Shown piece by piece: positions 32,641-42,463 of a stretch of 64,000 nt of DNA; the stretch's first letter is position 1, and each line of letters opens with the position of its first letter. The position numbers were made by a program, and so were the translations under genes. Under the pieces are notes generated by a model. It was not told the DNA's origin, did no database searches, and saw only the letters and a program-made list of their open reading frames with translations. This DNA is from Terrimonas rubra. GTDB taxonomy: Bacteria > Bacteroidota > Bacteroidia > Chitinophagales > Chitinophagaceae. The stretch is taken from contig NZ_JBHUOZ010000003.1 in assembly GCF_042686025.1 (NCBI RefSeq), forward strand, positions 2,480,001-2,544,000. Direction: 5' to 3'.

Positions 32641-34707
32641 CTAAATATCCTTTTTATCCAGGGATGTCAGCCATAGATTGTCCTTACCCAATTGTTTGTT
32701 GGGCACAGGCGCCGCTTCTATCACCAGTTTTCCACCTTTGATGATCTCTTCCTGTGTTAACCAGGTACGGTTTAACGTTTTACCGTTCAGGGTAAGTGCC
32801 TGAATGTATTTATTTCCTTTGTCAAAATTTTTAACTTCTACAGTAAATTGTTTACCATTTATATCCAGCCTTACCAGCGGGAATAATGGTACATGTACAT
32901 ACCATACCGGCCAGCCCACACATGCAGGCGATAAACCTGAAGCCGCTAACACATACCAGGCCGACATGGCACCCGCATCATCATCCATCGTACGGATGAG
33001 GCCATCGGGCTGGTTACGGTATACCCTGTCAATAAAAGGATCAATACCCCTGCTGTTATCATTAAAGTAATATTGTACTACCGTATCCTGCGCATATTTA
33101 CGAATCACAGCCTGTGATTTCCATGGCTGGGCAGTAGCATTGTACATATAAGGCACTTGTATATCCGGCTCGTTGGCATGGTTATACAGGTCCCTCCCAA
33201 AGAAAGTATCCAGCTGATCAATAAAACCATTTTCACCCCCGCATTGAGCGATCAGGCCCTTCATATCAAAAGGCACAAACCAGCGGTATTGCCAGATGGT
33301 GCCCTGGTACATGCCCCTGGCACCTACCCTGTCCACATCACTTTTTTTCAGGTCGGCAAAGTCCTGCTTCCAATATAACTGCCAGCCCGCGGCCTGCTTA
33401 CGGTAAACGGCGCTTAAACTATCTTCTTTTACTATCTGCAGTATCTCGGCCATGGCCCATACATCATAACTTGATTCCAATGCCTTATCAGGTTTTGTAA
33501 AATCAAGCTGGCTTATTTCCTTCAGCAAAGAATCTTTAATACCCGCAAAATCAACGGCATACCCTTTCCGGTAAGCATCCAGTAATACTACAATAGCGTG
33601 TTCGGTTCTTACTGTATTGGAAGGTTCTGTTTGTGTGGCCCAGTTATTTTTGCCATACCGGTACAAATCAGCGATCGAAGTAATAATATGCTGGTAACGT
33701 ACCGGGTCTATTAATGAAAGCAAAAGCAACTGTGTTTTATAATTATCCCAGATGGACCAACCATTATAACTATCATGAGCTCGCTTTTGCAGTGATCCGT
33801 CAATAGCACGGTATACGCCATCCGGCTCGCTAATCCGATAAGGCGACTGCATGGTACGGTATAAAAGTGAGTAGAACAGGTCAGCTTCTTTCGCATCACC
33901 CTGTACATGTATAACACCCAAAGCCTTATTCCAGTTAGTAGTAGCTTTTGTTTTTAACGTTTGTATATTTTCTTTTGTAACAGATTGACGGGCATAGTCG
34001 GTATTTACTGATGATATACCCAAACGGATAGTCACCGTTTTAGTTTTAACAGCTGGTTTAATGATATATTTATGCTCAGCAATTTTTTGCCAGTTGATGT
34101 CCTGGTCAAAGGCTAAAAAGAAATAAACTTTAAAAGCACCGTTACCGCAGGTAGTACCTGCTTTTATCCAGCCGCTGATGTTGTTCTTTTCAATACGATG
34201 CTCTTCCTCCCTGAAGCCGTTTGCCAGGGCATGGGACAGGTCAAGATAAAAACCATTGTCCGTACCCGGAAAACGGTATTCTTCAACCGCAGCATTACCA
34301 CTGGTAACAAAAGAAGCCTTTATGCCATTTTTAAAGCCGATAGTATAGTAACCTGGTCCTGCTTGTTCCTGCTCTTTTATTAATTCATCCTTATCATCAC
34401 CGGAGAAGGGCTTTATTAACAAGGTACCACCGCTTCCCATACAACCCACACCTTCCACTCTTGTATGCGTAAAGCCCAGTATTTGTTTTGCCTTATGCTC
34501 ATAACCGGTATGAATATGCGGGTAGGTTTGCGGTGCTATACTCAGCATACCAAAGGGCGAAGAAGCCCCGGGAGATAACTGGCCATGATCACCGGAAGAA
34601 CCCAGGAAAACATTTACTTTTTCGGTAACAGTCGTTTTAGTCTGGGCAATAGCCTGCCAGCCGGTAGCCAAAACAAATAATAGAGCTAATACAATTGCTT
34701 TCATCAT
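32641..34707 (-). CDS. GH92 family alpha-mannosidase-like glycosidase
   Basis: A 688-residue GH92 enzyme; the family contains calcium-dependent exo-alpha-mannosidases. The signal peptide is about 1-21. Family motifs include VNVFLGSSGDHGQLSPGASSPFG, GFTHTRVEGVGCMGSGGTLLI and DDDAGAMSAWYVLAASGL near residue 574. Many GH92 proteins have GNEDCGQMSAWY at that place; here the Cys-Gly is replaced by Ala-Gly. Together with the GH78 gene it suggests breakdown of a rhamnose- and mannose-bearing glycan. No SusC/SusD pair is adjacent. Confidence 0.9.
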   Translation of the reverse strand: MMKAIVLALLFVLATGWQAIAQTKTTVTEKVNVFLGSSGDHGQLSPGASSPFGMLSIAPQTYPHIHTGYEHKAKQILGFTHTRVEGVGCMGSGGTLLIKPFSGDDKDELIKEQEQAGPGYYTIGFKNGIKASFVTSGNAAVEEYRFPGTDNGFYLDLSHALANGFREEEHRIEKNNISGWIKAGTTCGNGAFKVYFFLAFDQDINWQKIAEHKYIIKPAVKTKTVTIRLGISSVNTDYARQSVTKENIQTLKTKATTNWNKALGVIHVQGDAKEADLFYSLLYRTMQSPYRISEPDGVYRAIDGSLQKRAHDSYNGWSIWDNYKTQLLLLSLIDPVRYQHIITSIADLYRYGKNNWATQTEPSNTVRTEHAIVVLLDAYRKGYAVDFAGIKDSLLKEISQLDFTKPDKALESSYDVWAMAEILQIVKEDSLSAVYRKQAAGWQLYWKQDFADLKKSDVDRVGARGMYQGTIWQYRWFVPFDMKGLIAQCGGENGFIDQLDTFFGRDLYNHANEPDIQVPYMYNATAQPWKSQAVIRKYAQDTVVQYYFNDNSRGIDPFIDRVYRNQPDGLIRTMDDDAGAMSAWYVLAASGLSPACVGWPVWYVHVPLFPLVRLDINGKQFTVEVKNFDKGNKYIQALTLNGKTLNRTWLTQEEIIKGGKLVIEAAPVPNKQLGKDNLWLTSLDKKDI

Positions 34708-34884
34708 TGTAATATCGGGGGTATTTGCAATGATACTGACAATTATAAATAAAACCGGGCATTCACCGCTGTAATTTTAAGCGTTACCAAAAGATAATAT
34801 GGCTACCAGGCAAAGTATAAACGTAAACACACTGGCGTCCATTTAAACGGTACTGGTAAGTATACAAATGAACAGTTCAATGAA

Positions 34885-35664
34885 TTACACACTAAAGCCC
34901 AGTTTAATTTTATACCGGTAAATTTTGCCGTTTACTTCCTGCTCCAGCTTTAATACCTCGTTTGTTTTTTTGCTGATCCAGAAAACTTCTTTATTACCGG
35001 CACTCTCGTGCTCCATGATCCAGCAATCCACTTCCTGGTTATCATAACCCGTAAGTTTGGCCGTACCGGTAACGGTATAAGCCGCTTCTGTTACAGGTAC
35101 AACGGTACCCGGGTCATAAAAAGGAATGACAAAAGTAACACCCGTTCTGAAAGGTAAGGTTGGAAAAACCTCCATATCCAGGTGCCAGTTCAATACATAC
35201 TTATCACCTGCTGTTTTAAATGACGACCAGATCGCCTGGTTAGATTTGGCCGTATCGGCATCGGATAAAGCTAGGTTATTAACCAGTACCTGTTTCTTTT
35301 CCATATCAACGGTGGTCAGGGGCTTTGCTTTCCACCACGATTCATTGGTAATGGGTCTAAAGGTTTTTGCATCACATACCGAAGTTACGGTATGCCATAC
35401 GCTGTCCTTATATTCCCACAGTTGTGTAATTTTTATTACCGGTTTACCGGCCTGCTCGGTACGCTCAATGGTCCTTGTCCAGAATTGTGTTTGCGAACGC
35501 GGTGCATCCTTACCCTGTTTAAAATATACCAGGTAACGGTGCGTGCCTTCTTTCAGTACTTTGGTATTGATATGTGTGGCATTGATACGGATGGTATCTT
35601 TTTTTTGAGCCTGTACGGCATGACCAACCAGTACCAGTAACAGGTAGAAAATTGTCTTTCTCAT
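34885..35664 (-). CDS. Secreted protein, DUF3108-like, function unknown
   Basis: A 259-residue protein with a signal peptide ending in AVQAQ near residue 19. The mature part is beta-rich, with YLVYFKQGKD, a conserved ESWWKAKPL stretch and a C-terminal VFWISKKTNEVLKLEQEV that resembles DUF3108-type periplasmic proteins. No enzyme motif is visible. It stands alone, between the GH92 gene and a palindrome-flanked oxidoreductase. Confidence 0.65.
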   Translation of the reverse strand: MRKTIFYLLLVLVGHAVQAQKKDTIRINATHINTKVLKEGTHRYLVYFKQGKDAPRSQTQFWTRTIERTEQAGKPVIKITQLWEYKDSVWHTVTSVCDAKTFRPITNESWWKAKPLTTVDMEKKQVLVNNLALSDADTAKSNQAIWSSFKTAGDKYVLNWHLDMEVFPTLPFRTGVTFVIPFYDPGTVVPVTEAAYTVTGTAKLTGYDNQEVDCWIMEHESAGNKEVFWISKKTNEVLKLEQEVNGKIYRYKIKLGFSV

Positions 35665-35847
35665 ATTTTACATTATTATTTAGGTGAGTGCAATCGGCAG
35701 GCAGAAATTACACCCATTTATTACCGGTGAAGCGCTAATTTATTTAAACGGAAAAATGAGATTATGACTGCAGTGCACAGCCCCGGCTTATAATTAAGCC
35801 ATTGGGCTAAAACCGGTGTAATAATACGGCACATTACAGGTCATGCC

Positions 35848-35865
35848 TATTAACTTAAGTTAATA
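35848..35865. promoter_or_regulatory. 18-bp perfect palindrome, 3' side of the oxidoreductase gene
   Basis: TATTAACTTAAGTTAATA is a perfect palindrome 28 bp beyond the oxidoreductase stop codon. Its 14-bp core recurs upstream of the same gene at 36893-36906. Confidence 0.6.
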
Positions 35866-35892
35866 AACTTCCCCTGTTATTTTATATCTTGC

Positions 35893-36816
35893 TTATATAT
35901 GTTTTATCACCACATTACCTTTCTTATGTCCCTGGTCAACATATGTGTGCGCAGCTACTAACCGATCAAATGGATACACCCTGTCTATAACCGGCAATAG
36001 TTTTTCTTCCTCTATCATTTGATGCAGTAGTTGAAGGTAGCTCATTTTTTCACGGGTAATGGCCCTGACAGAAACAAATACGCCCTGCTTATTCAGCAAT
36101 GGTTTAAGCCGGGATGCGGGTACCTTCGCAACCGCATCCATAACAATATCAAACTTTTGCTTGCATGCCTCAATAGCCCCTGCTGTATAATCAAGGAAAA
36201 CATCTGCACCTATAGACATTACCAGTTGTCTATTGGCTGCACTGCATACAGCCGTAACATGGGCACCGTAATGCCGGGCAATCTGCATAGCATAGGTACC
36301 AACGCTACCCGAAGCACCATATACCAGGACTGTTTTACCGGCCCCTACTCCTCCTTTCAGTAATAATTGTAATGCGGTAATACCGCCTACAGGAAGAGCA
36401 GCGGCCATTTCAAAGGAAAGCGTCTGAGGCTTTATCGTGATCAGCCCTTGTTGCCATTTTTCCGGCACACATAAATAATCTGCATAAGCTCCTTGTTTTA
36501 AGCCGGTAGTAGTACCATATACTTCATCCCCCGCTTTATAAAGCTGCACATCCTTTCCCACCGCCTGTACTACACCTGAAAACTCAGCACCCAGAACAGG
36601 ATGTACAGGCCCCCTGATACCAAATTGTAAACGCAGAAGCAAGGTGATCAGTGCCGAACCCGGGAAAAAACCATTCCGTATGTGAATGGCTGCAGCTGAT
36701 ACCGTAGAAGCATGCACCCGTATTAATATTTCTTTATCCCCGGGTACCGGCCGCGGCATATCTACCAACTGCAACACCCCGGGACCACCGTATTTTTTAC
36801 AGACTATAGCTTTCAT
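35893..36816 (-). CDS. MDR-family NADPH:quinone-type oxidoreductase
   Basis: A 307-residue zinc-free medium-chain reductase. Visible are the GROES-like N-terminal part (KKYGGPGVLQL, VLGAEFSGVVQAVG) and the cofactor loop LVYGASGSVGTYAMQIARHYGA (about 140-161). It probably reduces quinones or enones with NADPH. The frame extends to 36843, but the ATG at 36816 fits the family. The palindrome TTAACTTAAGTTAA lies on both sides of the gene. Confidence 0.9.
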   Translation of the reverse strand: MKAIVCKKYGGPGVLQLVDMPRPVPGDKEILIRVHASTVSAAAIHIRNGFFPGSALITLLLRLQFGIRGPVHPVLGAEFSGVVQAVGKDVQLYKAGDEVYGTTTGLKQGAYADYLCVPEKWQQGLITIKPQTLSFEMAAALPVGGITALQLLLKGGVGAGKTVLVYGASGSVGTYAMQIARHYGAHVTAVCSAANRQLVMSIGADVFLDYTAGAIEACKQKFDIVMDAVAKVPASRLKPLLNKQGVFVSVRAITREKMSYLQLLHQMIEEEKLLPVIDRVYPFDRLVAAHTYVDQGHKKGNVVIKHI

Positions 36817-36892
36817 ATTAATGGATGACTGATCCTTTTTCATATTACTTATACATGTTTTGCAATACTATGAAGCGATAACCTACGGCCCC

Positions 36893-36906
36893 TTAACTTA
36901 AGTTAA
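36893..36906. promoter_or_regulatory. 14-bp palindrome TTAACTTAAGTTAA between divergent genes
   Basis: A perfect palindrome, 76 bp upstream of the oxidoreductase and 84 bp upstream of the serine hydrolase. It is identical to the core of the palindrome at 35848-35865, which points to a dimeric regulator. Confidence 0.6.
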
Positions 36907-36990
36907 AAAGCAGCACAATAGGTATGCTTTACCCCCCACATTTTAAAAAGCGGATGTAACCTGTTATTGCAAAGCGGCGTCATATCACAC

Positions 36991-38073
36991 ATGAGTCATT
37001 ACCGTTTTCCTGTTCTTGTCTTTATTCTATTCATTTCAATAAGCAAGTCCTTCACTATGTTGTATGGCCAAACACTGAGCCATCGTATAGATAGTCTGTT
37101 ATACCTGCGGATACCGGATACCACCGGGCCCGGTGCCGTTTTTATGGTTGCTAAAAAAGGAAAAATTGTTTACCGGAAAGCGGTTGGGAAAGCTAATCTT
37201 GAGCTGGATGTTAACATGCAAACAGGTAATGTTTTCCAGATAGGATCCATGACCAAACAGTTTACAGCAGTAGCCATTTTAATGCTGGAAGAGCAGGGAA
37301 AACTGCAGTTAACTGACCCGGTATCCAAATATGTTCCGGGCTATCCTGCAGGCGATAAAATAACCATTCATCATTTACTTACCCATACTTCAGGTATAAA
37401 GGATTTTACGGCTATGAAATCTCTTTCTTCCATTGCCCAAAAAGAAATGTCGCCAGAAGCTATGGTTAATTTTTTTAAAGATGAGCCGGCCGACTTTTCG
37501 CCGGGTGAAAGGTTTTCCTATAATAATTCCGGTTATGTGCTGTTAGGGTATATTATTGAATTGGTTTCGGGAAACACCTATGAAAACTTTATTCAGCATA
37601 ATATTTTTGATAAAGCGGGTATGAAAAATTCCGGTTATGCCAGCGATCGTAAAGTGATCAGGAACCGTGCTTACGGCTATCATAAAAAAGAGCATGGCTA
37701 TGTAAATAAAAACATTATCAGTTTCAGTGTTCCTTTTTCCTCCGGGGCTTTAATGTCAACCGCTAATGATATGTTTTTATGGCAAACGGCATTGAACAAA
37801 AACCTGTTACTTAATGCCAATAGTACCCAAAAATTGTTTACCAGTTACACGCTGGCTGGTGGCAAACCCGTTTACTATGGATATGGCTGGCACCTCAGGG
37901 ATATTAACGGTACTGCCAGCAGGGAACATGGTGGCAGTGTATTCGGCTTTAAATCAATGGGTGTATATATCCCGGAGAAAGATATCTATGTGATTGGCCT
38001 GAGTAACTGCGATTGTATCTCTCCTACTGAACTCACCCGGGAAATTGCCGGCCTGACATTAAAAGCTGAATAG
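36991..38073 (+). CDS. Serine hydrolase, class C beta-lactamase fold
   Basis: A 360-residue penicillin-binding-protein-like hydrolase. It has a signal peptide (about 1-25), the SxxK motif SMTK at Ser86-Lys89, YNN at Tyr177 and HGG at His313. This set is typical of class C beta-lactamases, esterases and D-aminopeptidases of the family; the substrate is unknown. A TTG at 36967 is open, but the ATG at 36991 gives the signal peptide directly. It abuts the convergent Crp-type gene with no gap between the stop codons. Confidence 0.9.
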   Translation: MSHYRFPVLVFILFISISKSFTMLYGQTLSHRIDSLLYLRIPDTTGPGAVFMVAKKGKIVYRKAVGKANLELDVNMQTGNVFQIGSMTKQFTAVAILMLEEQGKLQLTDPVSKYVPGYPAGDKITIHHLLTHTSGIKDFTAMKSLSSIAQKEMSPEAMVNFFKDEPADFSPGERFSYNNSGYVLLGYIIELVSGNTYENFIQHNIFDKAGMKNSGYASDRKVIRNRAYGYHKKEHGYVNKNIISFSVPFSSGALMSTANDMFLWQTALNKNLLLNANSTQKLFTSYTLAGGKPVYYGYGWHLRDINGTASREHGGSVFGFKSMGVYIPEKDIYVIGLSNCDCISPTELTREIAGLTLKAE

Positions 38074-38646
38074 TTATTTTGTAACTATTCTTTTTCGTAA
38101 CCTGCTCAGTGATTGTGGCGTAATACCCAGGAAACTGGCCAGCTGGTATTGAGGAACCCTTTGCAACAGATCGGGCCGGGTATCCAGCAAATGCAGGTAT
38201 CTTTCTTCGGGAGAAGATGTTTTAAAGTTATCAAAACTGGCCTGCTTCTCCGCTACCCGTTCCTCCGATATGATACGGCACAGGGTTTCAAAACGAGGAA
38301 ATTTTTCAAAGGTCAGTTGTTCCATATCGGGAGTAGAAACCAGGAGTATACTATCCTCCACACAGGCCACATAATGTTCCGAAGGCTTTTTATTAATACT
38401 GCATAAGGGAGCTAAAGACTCGGTTTCGGTGTAAAATGCCGTGGTTTTTTCTTCGCCTTCAATGATATAATAACAGCGGATACAACCCTGCAATACAAAA
38501 AAACTTTCTTCAGACCGCTGGCCTTCTTTTAATAGTATCGTATCCTTTTTAAAAGTCTTAAACATACTCAGGTCACGGATAATCTGTTGCTCGTCTTCCG
38601 TCAGTACCATATACCTGGCGATATAATCAAAGAGTATTTTTTCCAT
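38074..38646 (-). CDS. Crp/Fnr family transcriptional regulator
   Basis: A 190-residue regulator with a cyclic-nucleotide-binding-like beta roll (about 20-110: LKEGQRSEESFFVLQGCIRCYYI) and a C-terminal helix-turn-helix (YQLASFLGITPQSLSRLRKRI). The cAMP-binding arginine signature is not evident, so the effector is unknown; the type is common in Bacteroidota. It is convergent with the serine-hydrolase gene. Confidence 0.9.
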   Translation of the reverse strand: MEKILFDYIARYMVLTEDEQQIIRDLSMFKTFKKDTILLKEGQRSEESFFVLQGCIRCYYIIEGEEKTTAFYTETESLAPLCSINKKPSEHYVACVEDSILLVSTPDMEQLTFEKFPRFETLCRIISEERVAEKQASFDNFKTSSPEERYLHLLDTRPDLLQRVPQYQLASFLGITPQSLSRLRKRIVTK

Positions 38647-38803
38647 ACCGACTGATAGCTGTTTTTGTAAAAATCGTAAAAAAAACTCATCCTGCCTTAC
38701 CGTTCAAATATCTTTACCGGCCCCATATTAAACGGGGGAATAGCCTGATACCTGTTGGTCCAACCAAAGTCCTGTCCACCTGTGACTAATTTCACCGGCC
38801 AGC

Positions 38804-39688
38804 TTGACAAACTACATCTTTATCAAAAAAATATTAAAACCACAAAATCTTATTAAATTACTCCAAATAACAATCATCATGTCAGCAGCTTCTATATCAC
38901 AGGCGCAGGAACTTAAACCTGCCGAGAGTGGCTACGCACCTGCGAATGGTACCACAGTTTATTACGAAGTATATGGTGCCGGTAAGCCTGTCGTGCTCAT
39001 ACATGGTGCTTATTATACGATCGGGATGAACTGGGGACAATTAATACCTGAACTGGCCAAAACAAGAAAGGTAATTGCCCTTGAATTACAGGGACACGGA
39101 CACACTCCCTATTCAGACAGGAAATTATCAAGGGTAACATTAGCCAGCGATGTGGAACAGGTAATGGATCATCTGAAAATTGACAACGCCGATATAGTGG
39201 GCTATAGCTTTGGTGGCCAGGTAGCCTACCAGTTTGCCATACAAAGTGCTGAACGATTGAACAAACTGGTCATTATTTCATCTGTTCATAAAAGTGCAGG
39301 CTGGGTTAGCGAAATAACCGATGTCTTTAAAAAAATGAAACCTGAGCATTTTGCCAATTCACCCTTGCAGGCCGCTTATGAGGCAGTAGCGCCGGATAAA
39401 ACAAAGTGGAACCCGTTTGTTGAACAGATGATTGCCTCGGCCGGGGAGCCGTTCGATTTAGGTGACGATAATATAGCAAAAATCACTGCCCCGGTATTGA
39501 TCATATCAGGCGACAATGATGGTATGGATAAAATTGAACTGGCAAAAACATATAAACTGCTGGGAGGCGGTGTTGCAGCCGGTTTACATCCCATGCCCAA
39601 ATCACAGCTGGCCATTATTCCCAATCAGGGCCATGTTAGCCTGATGCAAACAAAAGAAATATTCGGTTATATAGATAGTTTTTTATAA
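38804..39688 (+). CDS. Alpha/beta hydrolase
   Basis: A hydrolase of up to 294 residues with the alpha/beta fold. VVLIHGAYYTIGMNWGQL carries the oxyanion HG motif, GYSFGGQ the nucleophile elbow, SGDNDGMDK the acid loop and NQGHVSL the histidine. The start is uncertain: a TTG at 38804 gives a hydrophobic leader ending in SISQAQ (secreted), whereas the first ATG without a leader is at 38879. The leader looks like a genuine signal peptide, so TTG or a similar non-ATG start is favoured. Confidence 0.85.
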   Translation: MTNYIFIKKILKPQNLIKLLQITIIMSAASISQAQELKPAESGYAPANGTTVYYEVYGAGKPVVLIHGAYYTIGMNWGQLIPELAKTRKVIALELQGHGHTPYSDRKLSRVTLASDVEQVMDHLKIDNADIVGYSFGGQVAYQFAIQSAERLNKLVIISSVHKSAGWVSEITDVFKKMKPEHFANSPLQAAYEAVAPDKTKWNPFVEQMIASAGEPFDLGDDNIAKITAPVLIISGDNDGMDKIELAKTYKLLGGGVAAGLHPMPKSQLAIIPNQGHVSLMQTKEIFGYIDSFL

Positions 39689-39881
39689 TGTCAACATAAC
39701 AAAGCTCGTAAGAATATCCTTCGGCTACCTGCCGGCGAAAGTGAACTTTCTAAATCATGCTTGTCCTCCTCTCAACTTTCCAGCTTTTTTGCTTTATGTA
39801 AAAGCAACCATGAAGCTGCTCATCCCATTTTTTAAGCTGTACCGGTAATTCGCTTGATTGTTCTCTTTACTATATATATTG

Positions 39882-40796
39882 TTAACAAGTTAAAAACTTA
39901 CAATTTGTTGCATTTGTTTCGATTTGTATGGTCGGGTGTTGTATCTTATATTTCTCCATTAATTGCAGGATGGATGAAAGAACATCATTTTTCCCTTTTC
40001 CGTCAATGATATTTACCACCGCATGCAATGAACCGATGTTATAATTGCCGTCTATACTCCAAACATGCAAATCATGGATATTTTGTACGCCATCAATATG
40101 ATGCAGTTCGGATGAAAGTTTTTCGATGTTCACATTTTCAGGAACTGACTGTAATAATATTTTCATCGTGCCGATAAAGTTTCGGGTTGCATTATATCCA
40201 ATGAAAACCGCAATAGCCAAAGCTAATAAGCCGTCTATCCAATACCAGCCTGTAAAATAAATAACTGCAGCACCAATTAAAACGGCAACCCAGCCCAAAA
40301 CATCTTCCAGCAAGTGAAGCATAATCGCTTTACTGTTATGACTGTGTGAATGGTGATGATGGCCATGGTGGTGTCCGTTTCTTATTCGGAGAAATGCAAA
40401 ACCGTTGATACCAATTCCTAAAGCCGCTAACCACAACATTCCCGTGCTGTTTACAGGTTCCGGATTGGTAAATGACCGGTATGCGCCCATACACATAAAT
40501 ATTGCTCCAATCAATAAAAACAAAGACATTCCCAAAGCCGACAATAAAGAAAATCGTTTATAACCGTAACTGAATTTTGATGTTCGTTTTTTGCCCGATA
40601 GTTTTTCCAAAAGTACGGCTACACCAATAGCAACCGCATCTGTAAAATCGTGAAATGCGTCGGCGATAATTGCTGTTGAATTGGTCAGAAACCCACCAAT
40701 GATCTCAATAATTGAAAATAATAAATTGAGCCAAAAGGCCAATGAAATTCCGCTTTTATCCGAATGATGATGATGATGATGATGTTGATGTTCCAT
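39882..40796 (-). CDS. CDF family divalent metal exporter (CzcD/ZitB-like)
   Basis: A 304-residue cation diffusion facilitator, exporting Zn2+, Co2+ or similar ions in exchange for protons across the inner membrane. Six membrane helices are visible; the first metal site is IIADAFHDFTDAVA (about 43-56), the second is HLLEDVLGW. Histidine runs at the N-terminus and in the loop between helices IV and V should bind metal. The cytosolic C-terminal domain follows after about 205. It is the last gene of an AraC-SIP-CDF cluster. Confidence 0.93.
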   Translation of the reverse strand: MEHQHHHHHHHSDKSGISLAFWLNLLFSIIEIIGGFLTNSTAIIADAFHDFTDAVAIGVAVLLEKLSGKKRTSKFSYGYKRFSLLSALGMSLFLLIGAIFMCMGAYRSFTNPEPVNSTGMLWLAALGIGINGFAFLRIRNGHHHGHHHHSHSHNSKAIMLHLLEDVLGWVAVLIGAAVIYFTGWYWIDGLLALAIAVFIGYNATRNFIGTMKILLQSVPENVNIEKLSSELHHIDGVQNIHDLHVWSIDGNYNIGSLHAVVNIIDGKGKNDVLSSILQLMEKYKIQHPTIQIETNATNCKFLTC

Positions 40797-40807
40797 TTGT
40801 CTTGTTT

Positions 40808-41524
40808 TTATAATCCTTTTTTCCCCTCAAGCCAATAACCTTGCGAAGAAATATTAACACTTGATCTATCTTTCAATTTTTTTCTGAATGTCTGAACTGA
40901 TTTTACGTTTCCTGTCAATATAAAATTTGCACTGTTCCATTCTCCGGTGTTGAAAACCGGTAATTCACTCACCCATTGTTCGTTTCTGAACAGGTTCTTT
41001 TTTGGAAAAACCGTATAATTTTCCAGGCCTAATAATTCAGGGACACCTTGATTCTCATCGTCCAGTTCAAAGTAAAACTGATATGGATGTTTATTTTTTT
41101 TCAAAATCGGTAAAATTGAGCAGGCTAGTCCCAAAGATGTTTCATCCCCAAAAATGAACTGCTGCCTTCTTGTTTCGTCATACATTTTTTTTCCCCGCGG
41201 AATACTGATGCGCAATTCATCGTCCGGCTGCAATTTGTCAATGTAGCGGCTTCCGGCACCATTGCCGTGAATATGAAAAATAATATCTAAAATCCCTTCG
41301 CGAACATTATGATATGATGCGGTATAGTTTCTGAACTCTGTATCGCTTACCCGGATAACATTCGCATAGCCGATTTGGAAGTTCATTCGTGTTATATTAC
41401 CCTGAAAACGTATTTTCTTTATGGCCGGACTTATGTAAACTGCTTCCAATATTTTCATATCTGACATGATAGAACCAGTTTTTTCCGTCAGATCAGCCGC
41501 CCATTTTGGTAATTTAGAAATCAT
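40808..41524 (-). CDS. Siderophore-interacting protein (FAD-binding ferric reductase)
   Basis: A 238-residue SIP-family protein, which uses a flavin to reduce ferric siderophores in the cytosol. Visible are the FAD-binding barrel with RNYTASYHNVREGILDIIFHIHGNGAGSRYI and the NAD(P)-binding lobe with FIFGDETSLGLA. It is followed by the metal exporter 11 bp later, so the pair is co-transcribed; iron acquisition together with metal export points to metal homeostasis. Confidence 0.88.
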   Translation of the reverse strand: MISKLPKWAADLTEKTGSIMSDMKILEAVYISPAIKKIRFQGNITRMNFQIGYANVIRVSDTEFRNYTASYHNVREGILDIIFHIHGNGAGSRYIDKLQPDDELRISIPRGKKMYDETRRQQFIFGDETSLGLACSILPILKKNKHPYQFYFELDDENQGVPELLGLENYTVFPKKNLFRNEQWVSELPVFNTGEWNSANFILTGNVKSVQTFRKKLKDRSSVNISSQGYWLEGKKGL

Positions 41525-41605
41525 TGTTTATCGCATTAAAATCATAATGCAAAGGAACGGCGAACGGTGTCGGCTGGCAATGGAATGAAAGATGTAAGTA
41601 TAGGA

Positions 41606-42463
41606 CTAATCGCGGTTTTTGTTCCTGAAAGTTAATGCGGTCATGCCCGTTGCTTTATTGAACAGGCGTGAAAAGTAGGCATAATCTTCATAACCTAATT
41701 CGGCGGCTATCTCCTTGACCGATTTACTTGAATAAAAAAGCAATCTTTTGGCTTCCAGTATAACCCGTTGCTGAATATGATATGAAACAGAAAACCCGGT
41801 TGTATTTTTTACACACTCATTTAAATAGGATACGGAGATATTTAATTTTTGAGCGTAGCCGGCAGGTTGTTTGTCTTTAACAAAATGCTGTTCCAATGCT
41901 AATTTGAATGCCCTGGTTACAAAGTCAAACCGGGAAAGTGTATCCGCTTGTTTTGATCTTTCCAGGTATTGCGCCAGGAATAAAGAAATTAAAGTGTTGC
42001 AACTATCTTTCAGCGAGGACTGATATAATTTACTTTCCCTTTCTTCAAACAGGTTAATGCACAACAAAAATGTCTGGCTGATAAGGGAAAGCTGTTTTGA
42101 ATCTAGCGGTAACGGTTTTGTGGGTGAAATTTCCTGCAATAGTTTGAGGTATTCAGGGTGCATGTTTTCGTTATTGATGGCTAACAAACAAAGCTCGACG
42201 TTTTCACCTTTTATAACCCTGTGAACCTGATTAGGTGCAATGTAAATTACAGACGGCTTTTTTACCTGGTGCTTCTCAAAGTCAATTTCAAGATGAAATA
42301 TTCCTTTTTCCTGTAAAATAAAAAAATGGTAATCGTGCCGGTGTGAATATTCGGCTTCTTCTGAAAGTCGTAAATCAACAACCGGATATTTTCCAACAGC
42401 GATGCCCTTGTCAAATTCCTTTGCTAAAGGCTTTATTGGGATGGATGTTGATTTGCCGGACAT
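41606..42463 (-). CDS. AraC family transcriptional regulator
   Basis: A 285-residue regulator with an N-terminal cupin-like sensor (HRHDYHFFILQEKGIFHLEIDF) and a C-terminal double helix-turn-helix (about 185-280: LNISVSYLNECVKNTTGFSVSYHIQQRVILEAKRLL and KEIAAELGYEDYAYFSRLFNKATGMTALTFR). It heads the siderophore/CDF cluster in the same direction and probably controls it. It is the last chromosomal gene before the prophage. Confidence 0.92.
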   Translation of the reverse strand: MSGKSTSIPIKPLAKEFDKGIAVGKYPVVDLRLSEEAEYSHRHDYHFFILQEKGIFHLEIDFEKHQVKKPSVIYIAPNQVHRVIKGENVELCLLAINNENMHPEYLKLLQEISPTKPLPLDSKQLSLISQTFLLCINLFEERESKLYQSSLKDSCNTLISLFLAQYLERSKQADTLSRFDFVTRAFKLALEQHFVKDKQPAGYAQKLNISVSYLNECVKNTTGFSVSYHIQQRVILEAKRLLFYSSKSVKEIAAELGYEDYAYFSRLFNKATGMTALTFRNKNRD

